Assembly (NCBI GenBank): GCA_964549595.1 | Contig: CAZJWK010000066.1 | Coordinates: 1 to 15,549 of the forward strand | Direction of reading: 5' to 3' | DNA length: 15,549 bases | Source: CAZQQN01 sp964549595 | GTDB taxonomy: Bacteria; Bacteroidota; Bacteroidia; CAILMK01; CAYYUA01 | Part shown: piece after piece, positions 1 through 6,983 of the stretch | How the letters are laid out: every line of letters begins with the position of its first letter | Numbering within the stretch: position 1 is the first letter of the stretch | The notes under the pieces: generated by a model | Database searches by the model: none | Told to the model about the DNA's origin: nothing | The model's input: only the letters and a program-made list of their open reading frames with translations | Made by a program: the position numbers and the translations under genes

Positions 1-242
1 GGTTGGGACAGCCATTCCTTCACCGGGGCCGTTCGCCCATTGAGCCCCGTAGTGAAGGTTAGAAGGAATGGGCTAGGTTAAGCAGTTGCCTGGCTGCTTA
101 GCTGAAATTAAATGCAGGCTTGGCAGTGAGGTTGGTTTAGTGCTTCCCCAACTCACTGCTGAAACCGAATGAAGTACTACGCGCGTAGAAGTCGCAGGCA
201 CACTACTCCTGGACGAGGGTTCAAATCCCTCCGGCTCCACTA
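1..242 (+). ncRNA. ssrA: tmRNA (SsrA), 3' portion; 5' end lies outside the window
   Basis: This is the 3' part of transfer-messenger RNA, which rescues stalled ribosomes and tags the unfinished protein. The tRNA-like end is clear: a T-stem GAGGG (215-219) with loop TTCAAAT pairs with CCCTC (227-231), followed by the acceptor strand CGGCTCC (232-238) and discriminator A239. Bases 240-242 read CTA instead of CCA, so the CCA would have to be added after transcription. Upstream are the stacked structures expected of tmRNA: 12-20 pairs with 63-71, 24-29 with 44-49, an H-type pseudoknot (79-85 with 94-100, and loop 88-92 with 115-119), and a long hairpin at 123-159. The tag-peptide reading frame and the 5' acceptor half are not in the window. 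A terminator follows directly. Confidence 0.93.
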
Positions 243-262
243 AAATTTCTGTAAAATAATTA

Positions 263-307
263 AATAGCCCGGGATAGCCATAAAAAATGGTTCCGGGCTA
301 TTTTTTT
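263..307 (+). terminator. Rho-independent terminator of tmRNA
   Basis: A GC-rich stem AATAGCCCGGGA (263-274) pairs with TCCGGGCTATT (292-302), with inner GCCA/TGGT pairing and an A-rich loop. The descending arm runs into seven T residues (301-307). It lies 21 bases after the tmRNA 3' end and should isolate tmRNA from cysQ. Confidence 0.9.
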
Positions 308-455
308 GGCATGCATCCATGGTAAAATTTTTATAAGTAAGGGTTGGATTTTATCAGGAATCTGAGTTATAGTGCCCTGATTATCCGAAAAATTCTTTAG
401 CCGTGTTGTCCGTTTCGCAAAACTTTCCGTCCTTTGCCGGCTAAAAGGATAAGCC

Positions 456-1256
456 ATGAATCAAACTTCCTCTCTTAGTATCGATATTCAGCAACTTTTA
501 GATGTAATTCGTGAAGCCGGAAGGCGAGTCTTATCCATCTACAATTCTGAAGATGAGGATTGGGATGTTTCTGCAAAAGCTGACAATTCCCCGTTAACCA
601 AGGCTGATCAAACCGCTAACGATTACATTTGCAATCGGCTTAAGGAGCAATACCCTGAAATACCTATTATTTCAGAAGAAAATAAAGCATTGGACTACCA
701 GGACCGAAAACAATATGATGTTTTTTGGTTAATTGATCCACTGGACGGAACGAAAGAATTTATTAAACGGAATGGTGAATTTACGATTAATTTAGCTTTG
801 GTAAAAGGTAACGAGCCTGTGGCCGGAATTGTTTATGCTCCTGCGCTTGGTAGGTTATATTACGGGGCTAAAGAAGAAGGAGCCTTTTTCTGGGACGAAA
901 ATAATGAAACCCATAAATTAGAAGCCAGCCGCTTCAGCCTTTCCGAAAAGGGCCTTAGATTGGTATGTTCCCGGTCTCACATGAATGAGGAAACGGAAAA
1001 TTTTGTAAGCCAATTTGAAGAACCGGAATTGGTCTCAATGGGAAGCTCCCTTAAATTTATGTTAATTGCGGAAGGCAAGGCCGACATTTATCCCAGGATT
1101 GGTCCCACAATGGAATGGGATACGGGGGCTTCTCAGGTCATCGTGGAGGAAGCTGGGGGAAAAGTTTTGCAATATGAAAACCAGCTCTCTTTGACCTATA
1201 ATAAAGCGGATTTGCATAATCCTTGGTTTGTGGTGTACGGACAAGTAAAAGAATAA
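456..1256 (+). CDS. cysQ: 3'(2'),5'-bisphosphate nucleotidase CysQ
   Basis: Member of the inositol-monophosphatase superfamily, CysQ branch, 266 aa (normal length). These cytoplasmic enzymes remove the 3'-phosphate from PAP or PAPS, recycling the by-product of sulfate assimilation and sulfotransfer. Visible metal-site motifs are SEEN at 73-76, DPLDGTKEF at 94-102 and EWDTGASQ at 220-227, spaced as in the family; the KEF after DPLDGT is typical of CysQ rather than of inositol monophosphatases. The ATG is preceded by AAAAGGA at 444-450. The next gene begins 6 bases after the stop, so the two are probably cotranscribed. No Bacteroidota -7 element was found upstream. Inositol-1-phosphatase activity is a less likely alternative. 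Confidence 0.9.
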   Translation: MNQTSSLSIDIQQLLDVIREAGRRVLSIYNSEDEDWDVSAKADNSPLTKADQTANDYICNRLKEQYPEIPIISEENKALDYQDRKQYDVFWLIDPLDGTKEFIKRNGEFTINLALVKGNEPVAGIVYAPALGRLYYGAKEEGAFFWDENNETHKLEASRFSLSEKGLRLVCSRSHMNEETENFVSQFEEPELVSMGSSLKFMLIAEGKADIYPRIGPTMEWDTGASQVIVEEAGGKVLQYENQLSLTYNKADLHNPWFVVYGQVKE

Positions 1257-1262
1257 GCATTC

Positions 1263-1598
1263 ATGGAAACGGTTCCGGCTTATCTGCCTGAGGCGGATTA
1301 CCTGTCACTAAAAAAGTTGTTTAAGGATGTATTTAAGCACAAGCCGGTAAAGGTCATTGTATTTGGTTCCCGGGCAACTGGTGAGCACAACCCGGATTCA
1401 GACCTGGATCTTGTGCTTTGTTCTGATAAACAGGTAAAAAAAGAAATGGGCAAATTACGCCAAGGCATCAATAAGACAAATTTAAACACTGAGGTAGAAC
1501 TACTGGATTACAAAGAAGTGGCTCCGGCCACCCTTCAACGTATTCAGCAAGAAGGGAAGGTTTTTTGGGAAAATGGCCGCAAAAAAGAGGACAAATAA
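1263..1598 (+). CDS. MNT-type nucleotidyltransferase domain protein (MntA-like, no HEPN partner)
   Basis: Protein of 111 aa with a minimal nucleotidyltransferase fold. The signature VFGSRATG (33-40) followed by SDLDL gives an exact GSx10DxD motif with Gly35, Ser36, Asp47 and Asp49; a third acidic position is probably Glu79 in the strand EVELLD. In type VII toxin-antitoxin pairs this protein AMPylates and silences a neighbouring HEPN ribonuclease. No HEPN gene is present on either side: cysQ is 6 bases upstream, and only a short gap precedes kdsA downstream. It may therefore be a solitary MNT, act on a HEPN protein encoded elsewhere, or have another target. The catalytic residues look intact, so this is not an obvious pseudogene. 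The start has little Shine-Dalgarno sequence, and translation may be coupled to cysQ. Confidence 0.82.
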   Translation: METVPAYLPEADYLSLKKLFKDVFKHKPVKVIVFGSRATGEHNPDSDLDLVLCSDKQVKKEMGKLRQGINKTNLNTEVELLDYKEVAPATLQRIQQEGKVFWENGRKKEDK

Positions 1599-1650
1599 AA
1601 ATCTAAGTATTGATTTGTCATTTAATATAACACGATAAAAGGTTATTACT

Positions 1651-1680
1651 ACCGGAAAAAACCCAGTTTTTTTCGGTTTT
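1651..1680 (+). terminator. Possible terminator hairpin after the cysQ-MNT pair
   Basis: ACCGGAAAAAA (1651-1661) pairs with TTTTTTTCGGT (1667-1677), an 11-bp stem with one G-T pair and a 5-base loop CCCAG. The descending arm is T-rich and four T residues end the element. The low GC content of the upper stem keeps confidence moderate. It lies 53 bases after the MNT stop and 30 bases before kdsA, so it would end the upstream transcript and require a separate promoter for kdsA. Confidence 0.45.
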
Positions 1681-1709
1681 GATACAATCCCCAAAACTTT
1701 TCGGAGCTT

Positions 1710-2498
1710 ATGAATGGCTTGTTTCAAAACCTTAACCATTATCCTTTTTTGATAGCAGGGCCTTGTGTCATTGAGAATGAGTCGGTGATAATGGAAGTCG
1801 CTACATTTATGAAAAGGCTTCAGGAAAAGTATCCAGGGGTTCAGCTTGTTTTTAAATCCTCTTTTGATAAAGCCAATCGGACTTCCATCAATAGTTTTCG
1901 GGGACCGGGGTTAGGGAATGGTTTAAACATGCTGCAAAAAGTTCGTGAGGAAACTTCCTTGCCGGTTTTGACGGATATTCACGAAAGCCATCAAGCAAAA
2001 CCCGTATCCGAGGTTGTGGACATTATTCAAATACCCGCTTTTTTGTGCCGTCAAACCGATTTACTCCTTGCTGCCGGAAAACACGGGAATGTCATTAACA
2101 TTAAAAAGGGTCAGTTTTTATCCGGAAGCAACATGGAACATCAGGCTGAAAAGGTTGCCAGTACCGGAAATGAGAATATTTTACTGACGGAAAGGGGCAC
2201 TACTTTTGGCTATAGTAACCTCGTGGTTGATTTTCGGAATGTTGAGGCCATGAAGGCCTTAGGATATCCGGTAGTCTTTGATGCCACCCATTCTGTGCAA
2301 GAACCTGGCGGAGCAGGCGGTCATTCAGGTGGACAAAGTTCCTACATCCCCGGATTGGCAATGGCTGCTAAGGGAATTGGGGTAAATGGCTTCTTTTTTG
2401 AAATCCATCCAAATCCAGCTGAGGCCTTAAGTGATGCATTGAATATGTTAACCCTTCAGCATTTTGAGCAGTTGTTTGATGCCTTGTTTGGCAATTAA
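1710..2498 (+). CDS. kdsA: 3-deoxy-8-phosphooctulonate synthase (KDO-8-P synthase)
   Basis: Condenses phosphoenolpyruvate with arabinose-5-phosphate to KDO-8-phosphate, the first committed step to the KDO of lipid A-core LPS; cytoplasmic. The 262 aa cover the whole barrel. Motifs seen are IAGPCVIE (15-22), FKSSFDKANRTS (48-59), SFRGPGLG (62-69), ERGTTFGYSNLVVD (161-174), FDATHS (190-195) and FEIHPNP (230-236). Cys19, His194, Glu231 and Asp242 match the metal ligands of the metal-dependent class known from Aquifex; the E. coli metal-independent enzyme has Asn in place of this Cys. The ATG has a CGGAG ribosome site at 1703-1707. DAHP synthase is a distant relative but lacks the KANRTS and SFRGPG combination. 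kdsB and waaA are not nearby. Confidence 0.95.
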   Translation: MNGLFQNLNHYPFLIAGPCVIENESVIMEVATFMKRLQEKYPGVQLVFKSSFDKANRTSINSFRGPGLGNGLNMLQKVREETSLPVLTDIHESHQAKPVSEVVDIIQIPAFLCRQTDLLLAAGKHGNVINIKKGQFLSGSNMEHQAEKVASTGNENILLTERGTTFGYSNLVVDFRNVEAMKALGYPVVFDATHSVQEPGGAGGHSGGQSSYIPGLAMAAKGIGVNGFFFEIHPNPAEALSDALNMLTLQHFEQLFDALFGN

Positions 2499-2535
2499 TT
2501 ATCCATTCATGTTACACTTTGAAGGGAATTGTTTT

Positions 2536-2543
2536 TAAATTTG
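2536..2543 (+). promoter_or_regulatory. Candidate Bacteroidota -7 promoter element for the upxY-like gene
   Basis: TAAATTTG matches the Bacteroidota -7 consensus TAnnTTTG exactly and lies 27 bases before the ATG at 2563, inside the 64-base gap after kdsA. No convincing TTTG -33 element is at the usual spacing; the nearest, 2518-2521, is only 14 bases upstream. This implies a very short leader. Confidence 0.45.
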
Positions 2544-2562
2544 AGGTAAGATAAGACTGCGT

Positions 2563-3114
2563 ATGTATAACTATTCACAGACTTTGAAGGAAAGGGAAGG
2601 GAAGGTTATTCAAAAAAATTGGTATGTATGGTACACCCAACCCCGGGTAGAAAAGAAGTTACAAAAGCGCCTGGAAGCTGAAGACATTGAAGTGTTCTTA
2701 CCCCTTATTAAGCAACTCCGGCAATGGAGTGACCGAAAGAAATGGGTGGAAATGCCGCTTTTCAACGGTTACATTTTTACCAGGATCAGCCCGAGGCGTT
2801 TTCAGGAAGTAAGGCAGACCGATGGGATAGTTACATTTATCCGGTTTGAAGGTAAGCCGGCCATCATGACTGAGGAAGAAATCCAACAGATCCGGCAATT
2901 GATTGTGGACCCTGAAAACCTCGAAATCGTTCATCATGAATTTTATGAGGGAGAAAGGGTACAGGTGATAGCCGGCCCGCTTATGGGAATCGAAGGTTTG
3001 GTGGTTGAACAGAAGGGTATTAAAAAGGTTGCGGTGAATATAGAGAAGTTAGGAAAATCCATTTTAGTGCATGTGCCCACCAATAACTTGAGGAAATTAA
3101 AAGAAATCGTATAA
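2563..3114 (+). CDS. UpxY-type NusG paralog (transcription antiterminator)
   Basis: Protein of 183 aa with an N-terminal NusG (NGN) domain at about 18-115, including NWYVWYTQPRVEKK, the aromatic strand LFNGYIFTR (66-74) and a DGIVTFIRFEGKPA segment, followed by a KOW-like domain around 128-156 (FYEGERVQVIAGPLMGIEGLV). This two-domain form with the conserved NWYV and NGYIF segments is that of the UpxY antiterminators, which in Bacteroides bind RNA polymerase and prevent early termination inside the capsule operon they head. It differs from housekeeping NusG, which sits beside secE and rplK. Here the next gene on the same strand is a single nucleotide-sugar epimerase 112 bases downstream, consistent with control of a small surface-polysaccharide unit. 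No second in-frame ATG precedes the NGN domain, supporting this start. Confidence 0.87.
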   Translation: MYNYSQTLKEREGKVIQKNWYVWYTQPRVEKKLQKRLEAEDIEVFLPLIKQLRQWSDRKKWVEMPLFNGYIFTRISPRRFQEVRQTDGIVTFIRFEGKPAIMTEEEIQQIRQLIVDPENLEIVHHEFYEGERVQVIAGPLMGIEGLVVEQKGIKKVAVNIEKLGKSILVHVPTNNLRKLKEIV

Positions 3115-3226
3115 ATTTTCTGTTGCATAAGCCTGAAGCCATAAAATGCTTTTATTATTAACATCCCTCGGATCTGACCCATTTTGAAGCTTTTAAACAT
3201 TTTCCAAAACACCCATCGAAACACCC

Positions 3227-4267
3227 ATGAAAATACTTGTTACCGGTACGGCAGGATTTATAGGTTTCCATTTGGCCAAACGACTTTTGGATCGTGGAGA
3301 TGAAGTCATTGGGCTTGACAGCGTCAATGCCTATTACGATGTAAGCTTAAAATACGGACGATTGCAGGATACCGGCATTTCGCCGGAAAAGGTGGGCTAT
3401 AATCAAAAGGTACAAAGCGCAACCTATCCCAATTACCGATTCATCCAGCTTAACCTGGAAGATACCAATAACCTCATGGAGTTATTCCGGGTTGAATCGT
3501 TTGACGCGGTTTGTAATTTGGCTGCTCAAGCTGGGGTCAGGTACAGTCTTGAAAATCCCATGGCTTATGTCCATGCCAATCTGGTAGGGTTTACGAATAT
3601 CCTGGAAGGCTGCCGGCATCAAGGCATAGAGCACTTGGTTTATGCTAGCAGCTCCAGTGTTTACGGGATGAATAAGACCATGCCCTTTTCCGTGGACCAA
3701 AATGTGGATCACCCCGTTTCCCTTTACGCAGCCAGTAAGAAAAGCAATGAATTGTTAGCGCACACCTATAGTCATTTGTTTGAAATCCCAACCACAGGTT
3801 TACNNNNNNNNNNNNNGGGAAGACCGGATATGGCTTTATTCATTTTCACCCGCGCCATTATCAATGATGAACCCATACCGGTGTTCAACAATGGGCACAT
3901 GAAAAGGGATTTCACTTATATTGATGACATCGTGGAAGGCGTGGTACGAGTCATTGACCAGCCCGCAAAGCCTGATCCCGAATGGTCTCCTGAAACTCCT
4001 TTACCGGGTTCTTCCCCTGCGCCTTTTAAGGTCTATAATATTGGCAATAATCAACCTGAAAACCTGATGGATTTCATTGAAGCCCTGGAAAATAAGATCG
4101 GTAAAAAGGCACAGAAAGAATACAAACCCATGCAACCGGGCGATGTGGAAGCCACTTGGGCAGATGTGGAGCATCTTAAGCGGGATTTTGGGTATAAGCC
4201 CCATACGGAGATCACTGAAGGCATAAGCCATTTCGTGGATTGGTACCGGTGGTTTTATGGGGTTTAA
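3227..4267 (+). CDS. NAD-dependent nucleotide-sugar epimerase, UDP-glucuronate 4-epimerase-like (interrupted by undetermined bases)
   Basis: Extended short-chain dehydrogenase that probably interconverts UDP-glucuronate and UDP-galacturonate for surface polysaccharide. The NAD-binding TGTAGFIG is at 6-13, an acidic Asp31 follows strand 2, and the AAQAGVRYSLENP segment (99-111) is typical of this subfamily. The catalytic SSSS (141-144) and YAASK (Tyr167, Lys171) are intact. After GRPDMALF come the FTYIDDIVEG segment and the C-terminal PGDVEATWAD segment that recognises the nucleotide sugar. Thirteen N at 3804-3816 leave residues 193-197 unknown. The family has RFFTVYGPW there, nine residues, so about 12 bases are probably missing while the frame is kept. 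The true protein is then about 350 aa. The gene lies just after the UpxY-like gene. UDP-glucose 4-epimerase activity is less likely. Confidence 0.87.
   Translation: MKILVTGTAGFIGFHLAKRLLDRGDEVIGLDSVNAYYDVSLKYGRLQDTGISPEKVGYNQKVQSATYPNYRFIQLNLEDTNNLMELFRVESFDAVCNLAAQAGVRYSLENPMAYVHANLVGFTNILEGCRHQGIEHLVYASSSSVYGMNKTMPFSVDQNVDHPVSLYAASKKSNELLAHTYSHLFEIPTTGLXXXXXGRPDMALFIFTRAIINDEPIPVFNNGHMKRDFTYIDDIVEGVVRVIDQPAKPDPEWSPETPLPGSSPAPFKVYNIGNNQPENLMDFIEALENKIGKKAQKEYKPMQPGDVEATWADVEHLKRDFGYKPHTEITEGISHFVDWYRWFYGV
3804..3816. other. Run of 13 undetermined bases (assembly gap)
   Basis: Thirteen N interrupt the epimerase gene. The reading frame is open and continues correctly on both sides, so the true length differs from 13 by a multiple of three, most likely 25. 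This is an assembly feature, not biology. Confidence 0.97.
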
Positions 4268-4399
4268 GGCTAAAGGTGTCTCATTTAAAGCTTTATCCCT
4301 AACCTGAATTTTAATTGACCGAAAATACCTGTCCTTGGGTCTTGGCAAAATTTCGTTAAAACCTTTTTCTCTTATATAGCCATCCTATTCTTAGTTCCT

Positions 4400-4407
4400 T
4401 AATTTTG
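4400..4407 (+). promoter_or_regulatory. Candidate -7 promoter element for the DUF2027/Smr gene
   Basis: TAATTTTG fits TAnnTTTG exactly and lies 31 bases before the ATG at 4431, in a 163-base gap after the epimerase. No clear TTTG -33 element is seen; only T-rich sequence at 4364-4369. The gap contains no convincing terminator. Confidence 0.45.
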
Positions 4408-4430
4408 AATGTTTAAAAATGGGATAGCCG

Positions 4431-5420
4431 ATGCCAAGTGTTTTTAAGCCGGGTGATAAGGTGGCTTTTTTGAATAATGAAGGAAAGGGTAAGGTTGTTT
4501 CTCTACTGGATAATGATCAGGTCCTTATTGAACTGGATGAAGGTTTTGAAATACCCGTCCATGTTGGTGAGATTGTCAAGGAAAGAGATTTCATTAAGGG
4601 CGAAAGGGAAACAGAAACCGGCCATCAAGCAGAAAATAATGATAAAACCGGGTTATCTGCTAAAAATCCGGGTATTTTCCTGGCTTTTGACCAATCTAAG
4701 GGTGACAACACAAGGGAGCTTTATATCATCAATAATACGCATTACACCCTGTATTTTTCGATGTATGAAAAACGGGCTGAAAACCATTTCAAAGGGCTTA
4801 GCGGTGGCGGATTGGAGTCTGGTCAGACTCAGATGATAAACCGTTATAATGTGCAGCAATTTGAAGATTGGCCTACGTTAGTTGTCCAAGTCCTCTTATT
4901 TACGGCTAAAACCGATAATTTACCAGCTCCGGTTTATTATACCTTTAAACCACGAGCCCGGGCGTTTTTCAATGCCATACAACAAGCCCCGGTTTTAGAA
5001 AGAACGGCCCATCTTTTTCGATTGGATGTACCCGAAGCCAGGGTTCAGAAAGAAAATAGGGATCAAAGGGAAAAAAGAGCCGAAAAGGAATATGAAGCGG
5101 GAAAACAAGAGGAAAACCTTTCTGTTGAGCGGCCACCTGAAGTCATAGACCTCCATATTGATCGTCTAATCCCTGATTACAAGGCAATGGAAAGGGATGT
5201 CATCCTGAATTACCAATTAGAATATTTCGAACAAACATTGGATAAAGCCATTGCTCTGAATTACAACAAAATAATCTTTATTCACGGTATAGGCAATGGG
5301 GTTTTAAGGGAAAGGGTCCATGGCATCCTGAAAAGGAAACAAGGAATTCACTCTTACAAAGAAGCGGATCCCCAACAATATGGTTATGGTGCTACAGAAG
5401 TAAGGCTTGTAAAGGATTAG
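4431..5420 (+). CDS. DUF2027 domain protein with C-terminal Smr domain
   Basis: Protein of 329 aa with three parts. Residues 5-50 form a small beta-rich Tudor/KOW-like module (PGDKVAFLNNEGKGKV to FEIPVHVGEIV). Residues about 80-200 form the DUF2027 beta-domain, typical of Bacteroidota. A highly charged linker at about 203-236 leads to an Smr domain at 238-329. The Smr domain shows DLH at 240-242 and the glycine-rich FIHGIGNGVLRERV (283-296); DLH and HGxGxG form the nucleic-acid-binding and nicking face in MutS2 and related proteins. The N-terminal module also recalls the segment before Smr in MutS2, but no ATPase is present. No signal peptide is seen, so it is probably cytoplasmic. The role is unproven; binding or cleavage of nucleic acid or stalled ribosomes is inferred from Smr relatives. 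It has its own promoter candidate. Confidence 0.86.
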   Translation: MPSVFKPGDKVAFLNNEGKGKVVSLLDNDQVLIELDEGFEIPVHVGEIVKERDFIKGERETETGHQAENNDKTGLSAKNPGIFLAFDQSKGDNTRELYIINNTHYTLYFSMYEKRAENHFKGLSGGGLESGQTQMINRYNVQQFEDWPTLVVQVLLFTAKTDNLPAPVYYTFKPRARAFFNAIQQAPVLERTAHLFRLDVPEARVQKENRDQREKRAEKEYEAGKQEENLSVERPPEVIDLHIDRLIPDYKAMERDVILNYQLEYFEQTLDKAIALNYNKIIFIHGIGNGVLRERVHGILKRKQGIHSYKEADPQQYGYGATEVRLVKD

Positions 5421-5485
5421 TCACTTCACCGGAAAATATTTCCTAAACGGTTGTTTGGTAACGCGGTCTTACGTTATTTATTGGC

Positions 5486-5493
5486 TAATTTTG
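5486..5493 (+). promoter_or_regulatory. Candidate -7 promoter element for glmM
   Basis: TAATTTTG matches TAnnTTTG exactly and is identical to the element at 4400-4407. It lies 42 bases before the TTG start at 5528, so transcription would begin near 5500. A TTTG at 5454-5457 is 28 bases upstream, longer than the usual spacing, so the -33 element is uncertain. Confidence 0.45.
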
Positions 5494-5527
5494 CAATGCT
5501 TTAACAACCGATAAATCCAAAATCAAA

Positions 5528-6916
5528 TTGACTCTAATTTCTTCAATATCAGGCATTCGAGGGACTATTGGGGGTAAAAAAGGGGATAACCTGACCCCGG
5601 ATGACATTGTGCAATTTGCTGCCGCTTATGGGGAGTGGATAAAACGCAATAACAAACCATTAAGGGTCGTGATTGGTCGGGATGCCAGAGTCTCAGGGTC
5701 AATGGTGAACCATATCGTTACGGGAACATTGAATGCCATGGGTTTGGATACTGTGGACCTGGGGTTATCGACAACCCCCACGGTAGAACTTAGTGTTCCT
5801 GAAGAAGAAGCCGGAGCCGGAATAATCATCACAGCCAGTCATAACCCTAAACAATGGAATGCCCTAAAATTACTTAATGAGCATGGGGAGTTTCTTGATG
5901 GTGAATCAGGGGAGGAAGTGCTTACTATTGCTAAAGAAGAAGACTATAGTTACGCTAAGACCGAAAAATTGGGTACCATTTTCCGGAATTCTACTTACCT
6001 TCAGCAGCATATAGACAAAATACTGGATCTTCCTCTGGTGGATGTAGAAGCCATTAAAAATGCCCAATTCAAGATCGCCATTGATTGTGTCAATTCAACA
6101 GGAGGATTGGTGGTGCCTAAATTGCTCAATGCGTTAGGGGTTACTCAACTGACGGAATTGTTTTGTGCACCCAATGGACGTTTCCCACACAATCCAGAGC
6201 CTTTAGAAGCGAATCTGAGTACACTGACGAATGAAGTCCGTTTTCAGAATGCCCATTTGGGAATTGCCGTGGATCCGGATGTGGATCGGTTGGCTTTTGT
6301 GAGTCAGGATGGTAGCTATTTTGGGGAAGAATATACCTTAGTGGCTGTTGCGGATTATGTCCTTGAACACAAAAAAGGCCCTGTCGTTTCCAATCTTTCT
6401 ACTACACGAGCTTTACAGGATATCACGGAAAAGCATGGTTGCAGTTATTACCCGTCAGCAGTGGGTGAAGTCAATGTGGTAAAAAAGATGAAGGAAACAG
6501 GAGCCGTTATTGGGGGCGAGGGAAATGGAGGCGTCATTTATCCTGAAATACATTATGGACGGGATGCTTTGACAGGTATTGCGTTGTTCCTTAGCTTATT
6601 GGCGAAACGCCAAATGAAAGCATCTCAACTTCGGAATACCTATCCGAATTATTTTATGGTTAAACACAAAATTCAAATGGATCAAAATGTTAATTTGGAT
6701 CAAATCCTGGATAAGACGCAAAGCAAATATAAAAATCAACCACGGAACACAGAGGATGGACTAAAGATTGAATTTGACCAGGATTGGGTTCACCTAAGAA
6801 AATCCAATACTGAACCTGTAATCCGGATCTATGCGGAAAGTAAAAGTGAAACCACGGCTCAAAGCCTGGCTAACAAATTAATGTCGGATATCAAAGGTTT
6901 TTTACAGGAAAAATGA
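5528..6916 (+). CDS. glmM: Phosphoglucosamine mutase
   Basis: Alpha-D-phosphohexomutase of 462 aa that most likely converts glucosamine-6-phosphate to glucosamine-1-phosphate for UDP-GlcNAc, peptidoglycan and LPS. The four family motifs are present: the phosphoserine loop TASHNP with Ser104, the Mg2+ loop DPDVDR with Asp249, Asp251 and Asp253, the sugar-binding loop GGEGNGG at 329-335, and the phosphate-binding loop RKSNTEP near 428-434. The start is TTG. The family's N-terminus MTLIxSISGIRGTIGG begins exactly there, the next upstream in-frame stop is TAA at 5486-5488, and no in-frame ATG lies between. A terminator-like hairpin follows, and a cysteine desulfurase gene comes next. Phosphomannomutase activity cannot be excluded from sequence alone. 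Confidence 0.92.
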   Translation: MTLISSISGIRGTIGGKKGDNLTPDDIVQFAAAYGEWIKRNNKPLRVVIGRDARVSGSMVNHIVTGTLNAMGLDTVDLGLSTTPTVELSVPEEEAGAGIIITASHNPKQWNALKLLNEHGEFLDGESGEEVLTIAKEEDYSYAKTEKLGTIFRNSTYLQQHIDKILDLPLVDVEAIKNAQFKIAIDCVNSTGGLVVPKLLNALGVTQLTELFCAPNGRFPHNPEPLEANLSTLTNEVRFQNAHLGIAVDPDVDRLAFVSQDGSYFGEEYTLVAVADYVLEHKKGPVVSNLSTTRALQDITEKHGCSYYPSAVGEVNVVKKMKETGAVIGGEGNGGVIYPEIHYGRDALTGIALFLSLLAKRQMKASQLRNTYPNYFMVKHKIQMDQNVNLDQILDKTQSKYKNQPRNTEDGLKIEFDQDWVHLRKSNTEPVIRIYAESKSETTAQSLANKLMSDIKGFLQEK

Positions 6917-6929
6917 ACTAATTAAATCG

Positions 6930-6963
6930 GGCATAACCTTTTATTGTAAAAGTTGCCTTTTTT
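6930..6963 (+). terminator. Probable terminator between glmM and the cysteine desulfurase gene
   Basis: GGCA..AC.TTTTA (6930-6943) pairs with TAAAAGTTGCC (6947-6957) across a TTG loop, with a 2-base and a 1-base bulge, and six T residues follow (6958-6963). It lies 14 bases after the glmM stop and only 20 bases before the next ATG, so a promoter for the next gene would have to overlap it. The gene may instead depend on read-through. Confidence 0.55.
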
Positions 6964-6983
6964 AAATTGACAAATCCATTTTT

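Noticed and set aside
260..457. Minus-strand open frame between tmRNA and cysQ
   Set aside because: It runs through the tmRNA terminator and shows no domain or sensible start context.
5430..5444. GGAAA-TTTCC hairpin after the DUF2027/Smr gene
   Set aside because: The stem is very short and no T-run follows, so it is not credible as a terminator.
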